Source: Bacillus sp. Cs-700 (GTDB lineage Bacteria > Bacillota > Bacilli > Bacillales > Guptibacillaceae). From it: DNA of 64,000 bases. The number at the start of each line of letters is the position of its first letter. The stretch's first letter is position 1. Of the stretch, positions 55,785-64,000 are shown piece after piece. The stretch covers positions 496,001 through 560,000 of the forward strand of contig NZ_CP041063.1 in assembly GCF_011082085.1 (NCBI RefSeq). Reading direction: 5' to 3'. Position numbers and translations under genes: made by a program. The notes below the pieces were generated by a model. It was not told the DNA's origin and did no database searches. It saw only the letters and a program-made list of their open reading frames with translations.

Positions 55785-56330
55785 ATGAAGAAATGGCTGT
55801 ATGGATTTGTACTACTAGTATTGATCGTAACTTTTTTCTCAGGTGTGTGGTATACGATGATTCGAGAATCGAGTACAGAAGCGGTAAATTCTGTAGCACC
55901 TATCGCGAAGACTCAAGAAGATCGTGAGTACTATGAGCCTGGTGAGCCATATGTAGAAGAAGATATGGATGGGAAGGAGCTTTTTCGATTGGAAGTTCAT
56001 GTATTGGATGAATTGCCTGAAGAAGCCAAGTTAAAAGACTTAGATAAAACACAAGAGTATATTGGATTTGAACTTTATGCGAAAAACAATCAAGAAGCTG
56101 GCCTCGATTTCAAGCCTTATTATTCGAAACTAAAAATAAATGGTTCGCAAGTAGCACCTGCCGACTTTGTAATAATTGAACAAGACGGCTGGAACAAATT
56201 CATGATGAAAAGCAAAGGTTCATTTCGGCTTGTGCTTATTTATGCTGTCGACCGAAATGCAAAGGAAATGACTCTTATGATTTCCCCTGAATTCTACTAT
56301 AAGGATATCTTGTATAAATGGAAGAGGTAG
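55785..56330 (+). CDS. Exported or membrane-anchored hypothetical protein, 181 aa
   Basis: ATG 55785 follows GGGAGAG. The N-terminus (M-K-K-W-L-Y-G then about 17 hydrophobic residues) is a signal anchor, so residues 25-181 lie outside the membrane. The outer part is acidic at first (Y-E-P-G-E-P-Y-V-E-E-D), then beta-rich (L-F-R-L-E-V-H-V, I-G-F-E-L-Y-A-K-N). No known domain is recognised; an extracellular immunoglobulin-like fold is possible. The frame extends 22 codons further upstream to 55719, but those codons lie in the previous terminator and are rejected. Confidence 0.75.
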   Translation: MKKWLYGFVLLVLIVTFFSGVWYTMIRESSTEAVNSVAPIAKTQEDREYYEPGEPYVEEDMDGKELFRLEVHVLDELPEEAKLKDLDKTQEYIGFELYAKNNQEAGLDFKPYYSKLKINGSQVAPADFVIIEQDGWNKFMMKSKGSFRLVLIYAVDRNAKEMTLMISPEFYYKDILYKWKR

Positions 56331-56344
56331 CATTTTCATTAAGT

Positions 56345-56393
56345 TTGACAAAGCTTTAAAAAGAGGTTACTATTATCTCGAATTCGAGATAAT
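56345..56393 (+). promoter_or_regulatory. Pirin promoter with perfect MhqR-type operator
   Basis: TTGACA (56345-56350), 17 bases, TACTAT (56368-56373). A perfect 22-bp palindrome at 56372-56393, with core ATCTCGAATTCGAGAT (56375-56390), overlaps the -10 and start site. This is the B. subtilis MhqR binding sequence pattern; the mhqE promoter in this window has a degenerate copy at 12368. Confidence 0.85.
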
Positions 56394-56413
56394 TAAAAGG
56401 AGAGTTGAGTCAA

Positions 56414-57160
56414 TTGCGTATACAACGTTTTCGTGTAAATCAGCAGGGCGTAGGAGAATTTGATGGTGGTAAAATCACAGAACAAAAGCCAATTGGCTTT
56501 CCAGGAGAAGGATCAGAGGTAAAACGAGTTGGTCCTTTGTTTTATTGGGCATGGGCTAAAGCAGAGCATGAAGGTTATATCCCTCTCCATCCACATCAAG
56601 GATTTGAAATCATTACGTATGTTATAAGTGGAAAAGCAGAGCACGGAGACTCACTAGGAACTAGAAGTGTTGTGGGAGCCGGTGGCCTTCAAGTGATGCA
56701 AACAGGTTCGGGTGTTTCTCATGAGGAAGGATTCGTTGGTCCAGATATGCAAGGATTTCAAATTTGGTTTGAGCCTCATTTACGAGAAGCGCTGCGACGC
56801 AAACCAACTTACCAACAGTTTGAACACGAAGAGTTTCAAACAATCGTTAAAGATGGAGTGAAAATAAAAGAAATTCTAGGAGATGATTCCCCTGTTTCAT
56901 TCGAAACAGATGCACTTATGTGGGATGTTTTGATTGAGGACGAAATCATGTTTCAACAATCCTTAACTAAAGGACGCTCGCTCAGTGTTCTTGTTTTAGA
57001 TGGTGTTGGTGAACTAAATGAGCATGTTTATGAAGCGAAAGATTTTTTTGTTATTGATGGTGCAGAAGATGTTGAATTGATTGTTCAATCTAAAGAAAAG
57101 ACGCGACTTTTAATAATTGAGGTTCCGACATCAGTCAGTTATCCATTGCTTCGAAAATAA
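56414..57160 (+). CDS. Pirin family protein
   Basis: A bicupin protein of about 249 residues. The N-terminal metal-binding set is H-P-H-Q-G-F-E (H-x-H) with H-E-E-G near residue 105, as in pirins with quercetinase activity. Position directly after an MhqR-type operator suggests a role against quinone stress. TTG 56414 is preferred since AGGAG lies 11 bases away; TTG 56405 is too close to it. Confidence 0.87.
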   Translation: MRIQRFRVNQQGVGEFDGGKITEQKPIGFPGEGSEVKRVGPLFYWAWAKAEHEGYIPLHPHQGFEIITYVISGKAEHGDSLGTRSVVGAGGLQVMQTGSGVSHEEGFVGPDMQGFQIWFEPHLREALRRKPTYQQFEHEEFQTIVKDGVKIKEILGDDSPVSFETDALMWDVLIEDEIMFQQSLTKGRSLSVLVLDGVGELNEHVYEAKDFFVIDGAEDVELIVQSKEKTRLLIIEVPTSVSYPLLRK

Positions 57161-57256
57161 TCCTATATGCTTTTTCCAATCGATTTACTGGAGATTAATT
57201 CCTCTTGTAGTGTACGATAGATAGTATACATCAATTGGGAGGGCTGGAATCTTATT

Positions 57257-58432
57257 ATGAACCACTTGTATCATTCTTATATAAAAAATGATCGGCAGGA
57301 GAAATTATTGAAGATGGCGAATACGCTCGCAGATTCATTTTCTGAGAGGGCGGATGAAATCGACAAGGAAGGTCGTTTTCCTTTTGAGAATTTCGAAGAA
57401 TTAAAGAACTCCGGATATGTTGCTTTAACTGTTCCAACAAAGTTTGGTGGAACAGCGATTGATCTATATGAATTTGTTATGCTTCAAGAGCGTATTGCAA
57501 CAGGAGATGCTGCTACCGCGCTCTCAATTGGTTGGCACCTTGGGCTTATGCTTGAAATGAGAGACGAGCAAACGTGGACAGATGACGTTTTTGAACGACT
57601 TAGTCGTCTTGTTATAAAAGAAAATGCTCTGTTTAATCGTGCCGCTTCAGAGCCTGCGACAGGAAGTCCGACCCGTGGCGGAATGCCACAAACGAAGGCA
57701 ACAGAAAAAGATGGGCAATGGATTGTTAACGGACGAAAGTCGTTTACTTCAATGGCACCTGGACTCCAATACGCGCTTGTTTCTGCTCAAATTGGAGATA
57801 CAGGTGAAAAAGGTTTTTTTCTTATTGATATGAACCTGTCAGGTGTCAAGATTGAAGAAAAATGGGATACGATCTCGATGAGAGGGACACGAAGTGATGA
57901 TCTTGTACTAAACGATGTTCTCCTACCGAAGGATGCTTTAGTGGAAGGTCCTGAATCCCCTAAGAGTAAGTTACCAAAAGCCTGGCTTCTTCACATTCCT
58001 GCATGTTATTTAGGAGTTGCAATAGCTGCTCGAAATGAAGCGATCGCTTTTGCATCTACATATTCTCCGAATAGTCTACCCGGTCCCATTAAAGAGGTAC
58101 CCGAAGTGCAGCGGAAAATCGGCGAAATGGAACTAGAATTGATGCGAGCACGAGAAATGATGTACTCTGTTGCTTTAAGATGGGTTTCTGAACCTGAAAA
58201 AAGGTCAGAAATGGGACCGGAACTAGCTGCTGTTAAACATATTGCGACAAATAGCGCAGCTAATGTGGTAGATCAAGCAATGAGAATTGTTGGAGCTAGA
58301 GCGCTTTTTAAAGACAATCCAATGCAACGACATTATCGTGACGTAAGAGCGGGTTTACATAATCCACCTATGGATGACGCTGTTATTTCCATGCTTGCAG
58401 GGAATGCCATCAGTCATTATGAATCTTCCTAA
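57257..58432 (+). CDS. Acyl-CoA dehydrogenase family protein
   Basis: A 391-residue flavoprotein of the acyl-CoA dehydrogenase fold. The N-terminal helical domain, central FAD region (G-W-H-L-G, W-I-V-N-G-R-K-S-F-T-S) and C-terminal R-D-V-R-A-G motif are seen. Sequence is closer to the DszC/NcnH-like monooxygenase-type branch than to classical fatty acid enzymes, so the acyl substrate is uncertain. GGGAGGG lies 14 bases before ATG 57257, a long spacing; an internal start is possible. Confidence 0.83.
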   Translation: MNHLYHSYIKNDRQEKLLKMANTLADSFSERADEIDKEGRFPFENFEELKNSGYVALTVPTKFGGTAIDLYEFVMLQERIATGDAATALSIGWHLGLMLEMRDEQTWTDDVFERLSRLVIKENALFNRAASEPATGSPTRGGMPQTKATEKDGQWIVNGRKSFTSMAPGLQYALVSAQIGDTGEKGFFLIDMNLSGVKIEEKWDTISMRGTRSDDLVLNDVLLPKDALVEGPESPKSKLPKAWLLHIPACYLGVAIAARNEAIAFASTYSPNSLPGPIKEVPEVQRKIGEMELELMRAREMMYSVALRWVSEPEKRSEMGPELAAVKHIATNSAANVVDQAMRIVGARALFKDNPMQRHYRDVRAGLHNPPMDDAVISMLAGNAISHYESS

Positions 58433-58607
58433 GGGGAGATTTTTTTTTTGAGAAAAAATGAAACCATCTCCAATTAGATATTTTTTACTATCCCATGTTT
58501 CAATATGCCAGCAATCTAGTTCATTAGATTTAAATTAGTCAGAAAAAAAGGAAAAAACCATTCGAGTAGCGAAATAGATCATTAAGAAACGAAAGGAGGG
58601 GAGAAAA

Positions 58608-58754
58608 GTGAGAGAACGTCGAACCGTTTCTTTAAGTGGAAGCTTGTTGTTAACTTATCCATGGGAAATGGAGCGTAAGGAGCGAGCATTAAAAGAACAA
58701 GGTATTTATAATAGGAATAGCCAAAAAGAACAGGAGTTGAAGGAGAATAAATGA
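58608..58754 (+). CDS. Small hypothetical protein, 48 aa
   Basis: GTG 58608 follows AAAGGAGGGG at seven bases, one of the strongest ribosome-binding sites in the window. The product is charged (R-E-R-R-T-V at the start, K-E-Q-E-L-K-E-N-K at the end) with a short hydrophobic patch L-L-L-T-Y-P-W. Not recognised. The rest of 58433-58885 holds a weak terminator-like stem (about 58796-58828). Confidence 0.6.
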   Translation: MRERRTVSLSGSLLLTYPWEMERKERALKEQGIYNRNSQKEQELKENK

Positions 58755-58885
58755 TTTCCTTTCATGATAGTCTCTTCATAAATGCATTATAGCTTAGAGC
58801 CGCGCGAAAGAATAATCGCTTCGGCTCTATTTTAATTGGAAAGGATGTAGGTCTTATTTTATCTAAAAAAAAGATCGGTTATGGA

Positions 58886-60331
58886 ATGATGTTATCTAGT
58901 TTTCTTATCTTAAGTATGGGCTGTAAACAAGGGAAAGGCATCTTACATCAGAAAGGAAAATGGTCCTCATCTTTACATAGAATATTAAGCGATCATCGAC
59001 TTAAAGGAGCAATTGCTGGGGTCAGCGTTCGGTCTGCAAAAACTGGGGATTTACTTTTTAATCATAGTGGAGATACAAGATTAACTCCTGCTTCAAATAT
59101 GAAGCTCATTACTGGAGCTGCTGCTCTCGAAATGCTTGGTTCTGATTACCGTTTTACAACTGAGGTTTGTACAGATGGCGAAATACACGACGGAACTTTA
59201 ATCGGCAATCTTTATTTAAGAGGAAAGGGAGACCCTACCCTTTTAAGAGAAGACTTTGATCAATTTGTTAGTGAGCTTAAATCAATTGGTGTGAAACGGA
59301 TCGAAGGAAATGTAGTAGCAGATGAATCGTGGTTTGATGATCAGCATCTTTCTGAAGATATGATTTGGAGCGATGAGCACGAATATTATGGAGCGCAAAT
59401 TTCAGCGCTTACCGTTTCTCCAAATACCGATTACGATGCAGGAACTATTATGGTAACTGTTTCGGGAGGGGAAATCGGGAGTGCACCAGAAGTCGTGCTT
59501 CATCCTAAAACTAATTATGTCGACATTAATAATTTGGCAACCACCGTATCTTCTGAAGAAGAAGATGAAGGGGAACTTGTTATTAAACGGAATCATGGGT
59601 CAAACACGATCACTCTTTCAGGTACTATTTCACAGTTTGGTGATCCGAAAACGAATTGGATCGCCGTTTGGAATCCTTCCGCTTATGTTATGGACCTTTT
59701 TTTCGAATCGCTGCAAACACATCACATCACTCTATCAGGAAAAAAAGAGTTTGCGTCTACACCTATCCACGCAAAAACACTTTTATCCAAGAAATCGATG
59801 CCGCTTTCTGAATTACTCATACCGTTCATGAAACTAAGTAATAATGGACACGCAGAAGTACTTTTAAAAGAAATGGGGAAGGTTCATTTAGGAAAAGGGA
59901 GCTTTGAAGCAGGGTTAGAAGTTGTTAAAACTTTTTTAAGAAGTGAAGGGTTAAATCCTAATAACATGTGTCTACGAGACGGATCCGGCATCTCGCAAAT
60001 GAACCTTATTCAACCAAACGAACTTTCAAAGCTTTTATATACATTACAAAGCAAGAATTGGTTTTCATCGTTCTTTGATTCGCTCCCAGTAGCAGGAGCT
60101 CAAGAGCGGTTCGTAGGAGGTACACTACGTGAGCGGTTAAGACAAACTTCTGCTGAAAATGTAATCTTCGCTAAAACTGGTTCGCTAATAGGGGTTACCT
60201 CATTGTCCGGTTATATTAAAAGGAAAGAGCCTCTTGTTTTTTCAGTGATTATTAATAACTTTCTTGATGAAGAAGAAATGGAGAAAATTGAAGATGAAAT
60301 TATGCTTATATTAGCGAGTGACGTATTGTAA
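58886..60331 (+). CDS. D-Ala-D-Ala carboxypeptidase/endopeptidase, PBP4-type lipoprotein
   Basis: A penicillin-binding protein of class C (PBP4/DacB type, about 481 residues) that trims peptidoglycan cross-links outside the membrane. S-N-M-K (Ser70, Lys73), S-N-N-G-H-A-E (SxN) and K-T-G-S complete the active site. The long insertion domain is present (residues about 95-270). The N-terminus ends in the lipobox L-S-M-G-C, Cys13, indicating lipid anchoring. From ATG 58886 the signal peptide lacks its basic n-region; reading from an in-frame ATT at 58856 adds S-K-K-K-I-G-Y-G and gives a normal one. Confidence 0.9.
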   Translation: MMLSSFLILSMGCKQGKGILHQKGKWSSSLHRILSDHRLKGAIAGVSVRSAKTGDLLFNHSGDTRLTPASNMKLITGAAALEMLGSDYRFTTEVCTDGEIHDGTLIGNLYLRGKGDPTLLREDFDQFVSELKSIGVKRIEGNVVADESWFDDQHLSEDMIWSDEHEYYGAQISALTVSPNTDYDAGTIMVTVSGGEIGSAPEVVLHPKTNYVDINNLATTVSSEEEDEGELVIKRNHGSNTITLSGTISQFGDPKTNWIAVWNPSAYVMDLFFESLQTHHITLSGKKEFASTPIHAKTLLSKKSMPLSELLIPFMKLSNNGHAEVLLKEMGKVHLGKGSFEAGLEVVKTFLRSEGLNPNNMCLRDGSGISQMNLIQPNELSKLLYTLQSKNWFSSFFDSLPVAGAQERFVGGTLRERLRQTSAENVIFAKTGSLIGVTSLSGYIKRKEPLVFSVIINNFLDEEEMEKIEDEIMLILASDVL

Positions 60332-60334
60332 TAC

Positions 60335-60356
60335 GGCTGCAATTGCAGCCTTTTTT
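60335..60356 (+). terminator. Terminator of the PBP4-type gene
   Basis: GGCTGC and GCAGCC around AATT, then six T; starts four bases after the stop. The following 60357-60560 has a promoter-like TATAAT at 60422-60427 and no ORF. Confidence 0.85.
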
Positions 60357-60560
60357 AATGTAGATTATGAGGAAATCAGCCTCAGAATAATGGATTTTAC
60401 GTCAGTTTACATGATGACTGGTATAATAGATATGGATTTGATAAAGAGAAGTAAAGTCTTGAGCGAATTGCGATTATTTCAGATTTACATAGAATAGGCA
60501 TGCAGCTTAAATAAAAAGAAATACAAACGGTGCAATACCGATGAGAGAAAGGGGGATTTC

Positions 60561-61178
60561 ATGCTTAAACGTCTCTATCAGTATCTTTTATTTATATGTG
60601 TGATCTTATCTGTATCAACAATCTGGTATGAGTCTCCCATACAACAGGAGATTTTAGTTGGTACATGGATTGTATTCTTTATTGATTATATTGTGTTTCT
60701 TTATTTATCTAAAAGCCGATGGGATTACATTAAACGTCATCCTTTTGATTTGGTTGCATTGATCCCTCTTGACTCCATTTTTCAAGGAGCAAAGCTTGCC
60801 AGACTTTACCGATTATGGCGGATTAAAACAATTGCAAAGCGATTTAGTAACCCCATTCTAGGGAAAGCCATGGGCATGTCACCTCAAACATGGTTTTTCA
60901 CAAGTTTTGCCTTTGTAATTGTTTCAACATTCCCGTTTTATTTCTATGAGCCTGTTGTTGATTCTTTTCAGGATGCTGCGATATGGTCATTAGGTTCAAT
61001 TATATTTGTTGGACGATTTTCTGTTGAACCTACCTCTTTTATTGGAAAAATGGTGATCATTCTCCTTACGATTGTTGGCATTCTTCTTCATGCTTTGATC
61101 GTTCGGACAGCTTTTCGATACGTGGATTATTTACGAAAAAAATGGTCATCCAAAAAAGATGACCATTCAGAAGCCTAG
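60561..61178 (+). CDS. Voltage-gated ion-channel-like membrane protein
   Basis: A 205-residue protein with six spans in channel layout. The S4-like segment A-K-L-A-R-L-Y-R-L-W-R-I-K-T-I-A-K-R carries regularly spaced Arg/Lys. The pore helix and filter region of a K+ channel (T-V-G-Y-G-D) would fall at residues 148-154, which here read F-V-G-R-F-S. Potassium selectivity is therefore doubtful; the protein may be a non-selective or non-conducting member, or an electrical/voltage sensor. The downstream gene is convergent and stop codons overlap. Confidence 0.72.
   Translation: MLKRLYQYLLFICVILSVSTIWYESPIQQEILVGTWIVFFIDYIVFLYLSKSRWDYIKRHPFDLVALIPLDSIFQGAKLARLYRLWRIKTIAKRFSNPILGKAMGMSPQTWFFTSFAFVIVSTFPFYFYEPVVDSFQDAAIWSLGSIIFVGRFSVEPTSFIGKMVIILLTIVGILLHALIVRTAFRYVDYLRKKWSSKKDDHSEA
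61134..61167 (-). terminator. Terminator of yeiH located inside the channel gene
   Basis: AATGGTCATC (61141-61150) pairs with GATGACCATT (61158-61167), and on the minus strand the stem is followed by eight T. It lies inside the last codons of the convergent gene. Confidence 0.8.
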
Positions 61179-62200
61179 TAAAACCATTTAACGATAAAGA
61201 AAGTTACAAGAGAGAGCGTGATGGATACAATTGTGATAATCGCCATTGGCTTCAGTGCTTTATTTTTTAAGTCTTTTAAACTAACGCTTAAACCAAGACC
61301 TACCATAGCAGCGGTTAAGCACCACGTTGTAATCTCTGTCACAACATTCATGGATGAATCAGAGAAGGGGATAATGGGCCCGAGAAGGAATGTTCCAGCT
61401 AGACTCATGATCACAAAGCCTACTAAAAACCAAGGAAATGCTACTTTTTGTTGCGTACCTTTGTTTTTGCGTTTCATAAGATACATGAACAAAAAACATA
61501 CTGGGACAAGGAGAAAAACCCTTCCAAGCTTGGCGAGTAAGCCCATTGCTAATGCAGTTTCTCCCCCTGGCGCTGCTGCTAGAGCAACGTGAGCGACTTC
61601 GTGGAGTGAAATACCAGACCATACTCCATATTCACTTGATGTTAGTGGCAGGAATGGGCGAATAATCGTATACCCAATGGAAAAAATCGTTCCAAACAAA
61701 GCAATAATACCAACGCCGATTGCTGTATCTTCTTCTTTCGCTTCAACGATCGGTGCCACAGCTGCAATTGCAGCAGCTCCGCAAATCCCTGTACCTGCAC
61801 CAAGAAGCAGCGTAATAGACTTATTAGCATTCATTACTTTAGAAAGCCAAACGGATGATAATAGAGCAAATGCAATAACGAGTGCACCTAGTAATAGAAT
61901 AGGTAGTCCATCTTGAAGAATCATACTAACATTTAATTTAATTCCATATAAAATAATCGCAAACCTAAGTAGTTTTTTTGATGAAAATGTGATGCCTTTT
62001 CTCAGCCACTCCGGATAGCCAGCCACTTGTCGATATGCAATCGCAATTAAAATCGCTGAGGCTAGTTGTCCAGTAAGCTTAAACCCTGGGACCATGGCTA
62101 GAAAATAACCTAATAACGCAATAAAAAACGTAAAGGCAATGCCAAGAATCCAGCGTATGGGTTCCGGTAGAGATTGCTGATGTCTTAACGTGTTGATCAT
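61175..62200 (-). CDS. YeiH family putative sulfate exporter
   Basis: A 341-residue membrane protein with ten spans, of the YeiH/UPF0324 family annotated as putative sulfate exporters. Characteristic G-A-G-T-G-I-C-G-A-A-A-I and H-E-V-A-H-V segments are seen. It is divergent from a LysR regulator, the usual arrangement of yeiH with its activator. Confidence 0.9.
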   Translation of the reverse strand: MINTLRHQQSLPEPIRWILGIAFTFFIALLGYFLAMVPGFKLTGQLASAILIAIAYRQVAGYPEWLRKGITFSSKKLLRFAIILYGIKLNVSMILQDGLPILLLGALVIAFALLSSVWLSKVMNANKSITLLLGAGTGICGAAAIAAVAPIVEAKEEDTAIGVGIIALFGTIFSIGYTIIRPFLPLTSSEYGVWSGISLHEVAHVALAAAPGGETALAMGLLAKLGRVFLLVPVCFLFMYLMKRKNKGTQQKVAFPWFLVGFVIMSLAGTFLLGPIIPFSDSSMNVVTEITTWCLTAAMVGLGLSVSLKDLKNKALKPMAIITIVSITLSLVTFFIVKWFY

Positions 62201-62277
62201 ATTCTTTCCTCCGTTTCTCCTTCTATAGTTTACTTCACAAAGTATTATAAGTGAAATAATGATATTGAATGTTTATA

Positions 62278-62293
62278 ATAAGTAATAACTTAT
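62278..62293. promoter_or_regulatory. Dyad in the yeiH/LysR intergenic region
   Basis: ATAAGTAATAACTTAT is a 6-bp inverted repeat with a 4-base centre, in the 109-bp divergent region. It is a candidate LysR-type binding site for the regulator encoded at 62310. Confidence 0.5.
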
Positions 62294-62309
62294 AGCGAGA
62301 GGTGAGAAA

Positions 62310-63179
62310 GTGGATCAGCAATTAAAAGTATTTGTTACAGTCGTCGATAAGCGAAATTTCTCCAGAGCAGCAGAAGAACTACACATGACACAGCCTGCCG
62401 TTAGTCAATATATTAAAAGCTTAGAAGAGAGTCTTGGTACTAAGTTACTAGAAAGAAACAACCGATCGGTAGAAATGAACAAAGCTGGTGAAATTGTTTA
62501 TCATCATGCAATAGAGTTATTGAATTTATATTCAAAAATGAACTATTTATTGGATGACTTGACGAACAGAGCAAGTGGTAAACTGACAATCGGTGCAAGT
62601 TACACTTATGGTGAATATGTTTTGCCACATGTTATTGCTTCAATACGAGAAAAATATCCTTTAATTACACCAGCTGTCACCATTGGAAATTCAAGAGAAA
62701 TTGGAGATCTTGTTTATTCTCATCAGCTAGATGTTGGTATTATTGAGGGAGACTATCCAGCACGAGACATGAAAGTAGATAGTTTCACACAGGATGAAAT
62801 GGTCATTGTAGCAGCCCCTTCACATAAGGATGTCGATCATGGAAGCACTCTGGAAAATGAAATGTGGATTGTCCGTGAAGAAGGTTCTGGAACGAGAGAA
62901 GCGACTGAAAAAATGTGGGAGCTTCTATCGATTGTACCTTCTCAAAAAATGGCATTTGGAAGTACGCAACTCATTAAAGAGTCCGTTGAAGCTGGAATTG
63001 GCATAGGTATCCTATCAAAATGGACGATTCGAAAAGAATTGAAACTCGGAACACTAAAGATTCTTGAATTGCCCAATTTTAGATACACACGAACGTTTTC
63101 TATATTAATGCGCTCTCCCTTTCAAACGAAAGTTCTTGAAGTCTTTCTCGATCACGTCCATTCTCATCATAAAATATAA
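62310..63179 (+). CDS. LysR-family regulator (CysL/YeiE-like)
   Basis: A 289-residue LysR regulator. Helix-turn-helix: F-S-R-A-A-E-E-L-H-M-T-Q-P-A-V-S-Q-Y-I; effector domain with I-G-A-S-Y-T-Y-G-E-Y. Close in style to CysL (YwfK) and YeiE, sulfur-metabolism regulators. Divergence from yeiH supports control of that gene. Start GTG with GAGAGGTG. Confidence 0.87.
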   Translation: MDQQLKVFVTVVDKRNFSRAAEELHMTQPAVSQYIKSLEESLGTKLLERNNRSVEMNKAGEIVYHHAIELLNLYSKMNYLLDDLTNRASGKLTIGASYTYGEYVLPHVIASIREKYPLITPAVTIGNSREIGDLVYSHQLDVGIIEGDYPARDMKVDSFTQDEMVIVAAPSHKDVDHGSTLENEMWIVREEGSGTREATEKMWELLSIVPSQKMAFGSTQLIKESVEAGIGIGILSKWTIRKELKLGTLKILELPNFRYTRTFSILMRSPFQTKVLEVFLDHVHSHHKI

Positions 63180-63261
63180 GCGTTCAGTAGAGAGTTATTT
63201 GTGAGCATGATATAGTATAGAAATTGTGAAAGAACGAATGGTTAAAAGGAAGCGATAGATA

Positions 63262-64000
63262 ATGAAAGAAATGATAGAAGAATGGCAATTAGCACTTCGT
63301 GCGGAAATAGCCCATTTAAAAAAGTTTGGAAGTAGGCCAATTAAAATTGTTAACGGTCGATTAATATCCGGCGATGATTTTCGATACTATTTTGATGCAC
63401 GTTCGCCTATTCAGATTCCATCTGGATCAAAAATTCGAATTGAGATGAAACATATAAAACGCGATGGAAGAATGTTATCTTCAGAAGGGAAAAATGTCAT
63501 TCTCGCCCTTGAAGGTGATTTTGGCGATCAAATTAGAGAAGCCGATCTTTACCATGATCCTTGGGAATTGCTTGATGAGCTGCACGAACGCTTGGAAGAA
63601 ATAAAGAAAAGTAAAAGAAGGTTAGCGCGGGTTAGCAAATTAATGAATCCACCTAAAACGGTTAAACATCCTGAAGAAAAAATTAAAAGTCATCTTCACG
63701 AGTTGATTCTTAGATCAAAATACAATCCGGTAACTTATGTATGGGGGCCACCAGGAACTGGTAAAACGCATAACCTGGCAAGAGCCGCAGCAAACCACTT
63801 TTTTAAAGGAAATAGCGTTCTAATTTTATCGCATAGTAATCAAGCTGTTGATGTTTTAATGAGAGAAATAGCTCTTTTTGCTGAAAAAAGGGCGAAGTTT
63901 GAAGAAGGTAAAATCATGCGTTATGGCCTGCAACGTGATGTTCCATCAATCTTGCCGCTTTATACAGATCAGTTACTGAAGGCACAACATCCAGATCTTG
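63262..64000 (+). CDS. SF1 helicase/AAA ATPase, 3' end beyond window
   Basis: An ATG at 63262 opens a frame continuing to the window edge. The first about 130 residues are a helical/beta domain (D-D-F-R-Y-Y-F-D-A-R). Then Walker A G-P-P-G-T-G-K-T and I-L-S-H-S-N-Q-A-V-D are typical of UPF1/DNA2-like SF1 helicases (motif I and Ia). Upstream AAAAGGAAG. Only about 246 residues are visible, so the RecA domain is incomplete. Confidence 0.85.
   Translation, partial: MKEMIEEWQLALRAEIAHLKKFGSRPIKIVNGRLISGDDFRYYFDARSPIQIPSGSKIRIEMKHIKRDGRMLSSEGKNVILALEGDFGDQIREADLYHDPWELLDELHERLEEIKKSKRRLARVSKLMNPPKTVKHPEEKIKSHLHELILRSKYNPVTYVWGPPGTGKTHNLARAAANHFFKGNSVLILSHSNQAVDVLMREIALFAEKRAKFEEGKIMRYGLQRDVPSILPLYTDQLLKAQHPDL

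Overview
The window comes from a low-GC Gram-positive spore-former relative, most likely a member of the Bacillaceae. The reasons are strong Shine-Dalgarno sequences (AAGGAGG), frequent TTG/GTG starts, T-box and purine riboswitches, a bacillithiol deacetylase (bshB2), a bacterial NOS oxygenase, cre sites, and many genes recognisable from the Bacillus subtilis 'yoj' and odhAB neighbourhoods. The genus cannot be fixed from sequence alone. Coding is dense on both strands and almost every transcription unit ends in an intrinsic terminator. I see no rRNA, tRNA, insertion sequence, prophage or CRISPR array.

Layout: (1) 1-5.9 kb: the end of a thioredoxin-like gene; a class I cyclic-di-GMP riboswitch in front of a 50-codon SinI-like anti-repressor gene; T-box plus glyQS; a HAD phosphatase; an MFS exporter whose ribosome-binding site lies in a 22-bp hairpin. 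(2) 5-12.2 kb: gltC divergent from gltAB (glutamate synthase). (3) 12.2-18.9 kb: a 29-residue holin-like toxin ORF, mhqED (quinone stress), a dicarboxylate symporter, a methyltransferase/mug/DUF4256 operon and a serine hydrolase. (4) 18.9-28.3 kb: yojON (VWA/MoxR), yojF-bshB2, an ABC-F protein, a MATE exporter, a DCC-family protein and an ABC-2 exporter. (5) 28.4-29.8 kb: a guanine-type purine riboswitch and a lipoprotein nucleosidase. (6) 29.8-41.8 kb: an apparently complete reductive pyrimidine degradation locus (beta-ureidopropionase, PreT, PreA, dihydropyrimidinase, NCS1 permease, two unknown small genes, a PucR-type regulator, semialdehyde dehydrogenase, transaminase). (7) 41.9-47.8 kb: quinone oxidoreductase and odhAB. 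(8) 47.9-53.9 kb: YeeE/YedE transporter, nos plus an ABM-domain gene, an isolated lysine/ornithine N-hydroxylase, a Cys-containing sensor-like protein and small ORFs. (9) 54-64 kb: fatty-acid hydroxylase-like protein, aldo/keto reductase, a pirin gene under a perfect MhqR-type operator, acyl-CoA dehydrogenase, PBP4-type carboxypeptidase, an ion-channel-like protein with an abnormal filter, a YeiH/LysR pair and the start of an SF1 helicase.

How it fits together: pyrimidine bases are imported, reduced and opened to beta-alanine, then transaminated and oxidised to acetyl-CoA, with a CcpA-type site in front of the local regulator. GOGAT and OdhAB compete for 2-oxoglutarate. Two separated loci (mhqED and pirin) carry matching promoter/operator architecture and probably form one quinone/electrophile regulon. 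The most novel element is the c-di-GMP aptamer directly in front of a SinI-like gene, which would connect second-messenger level to matrix de-repression in a single short mRNA.
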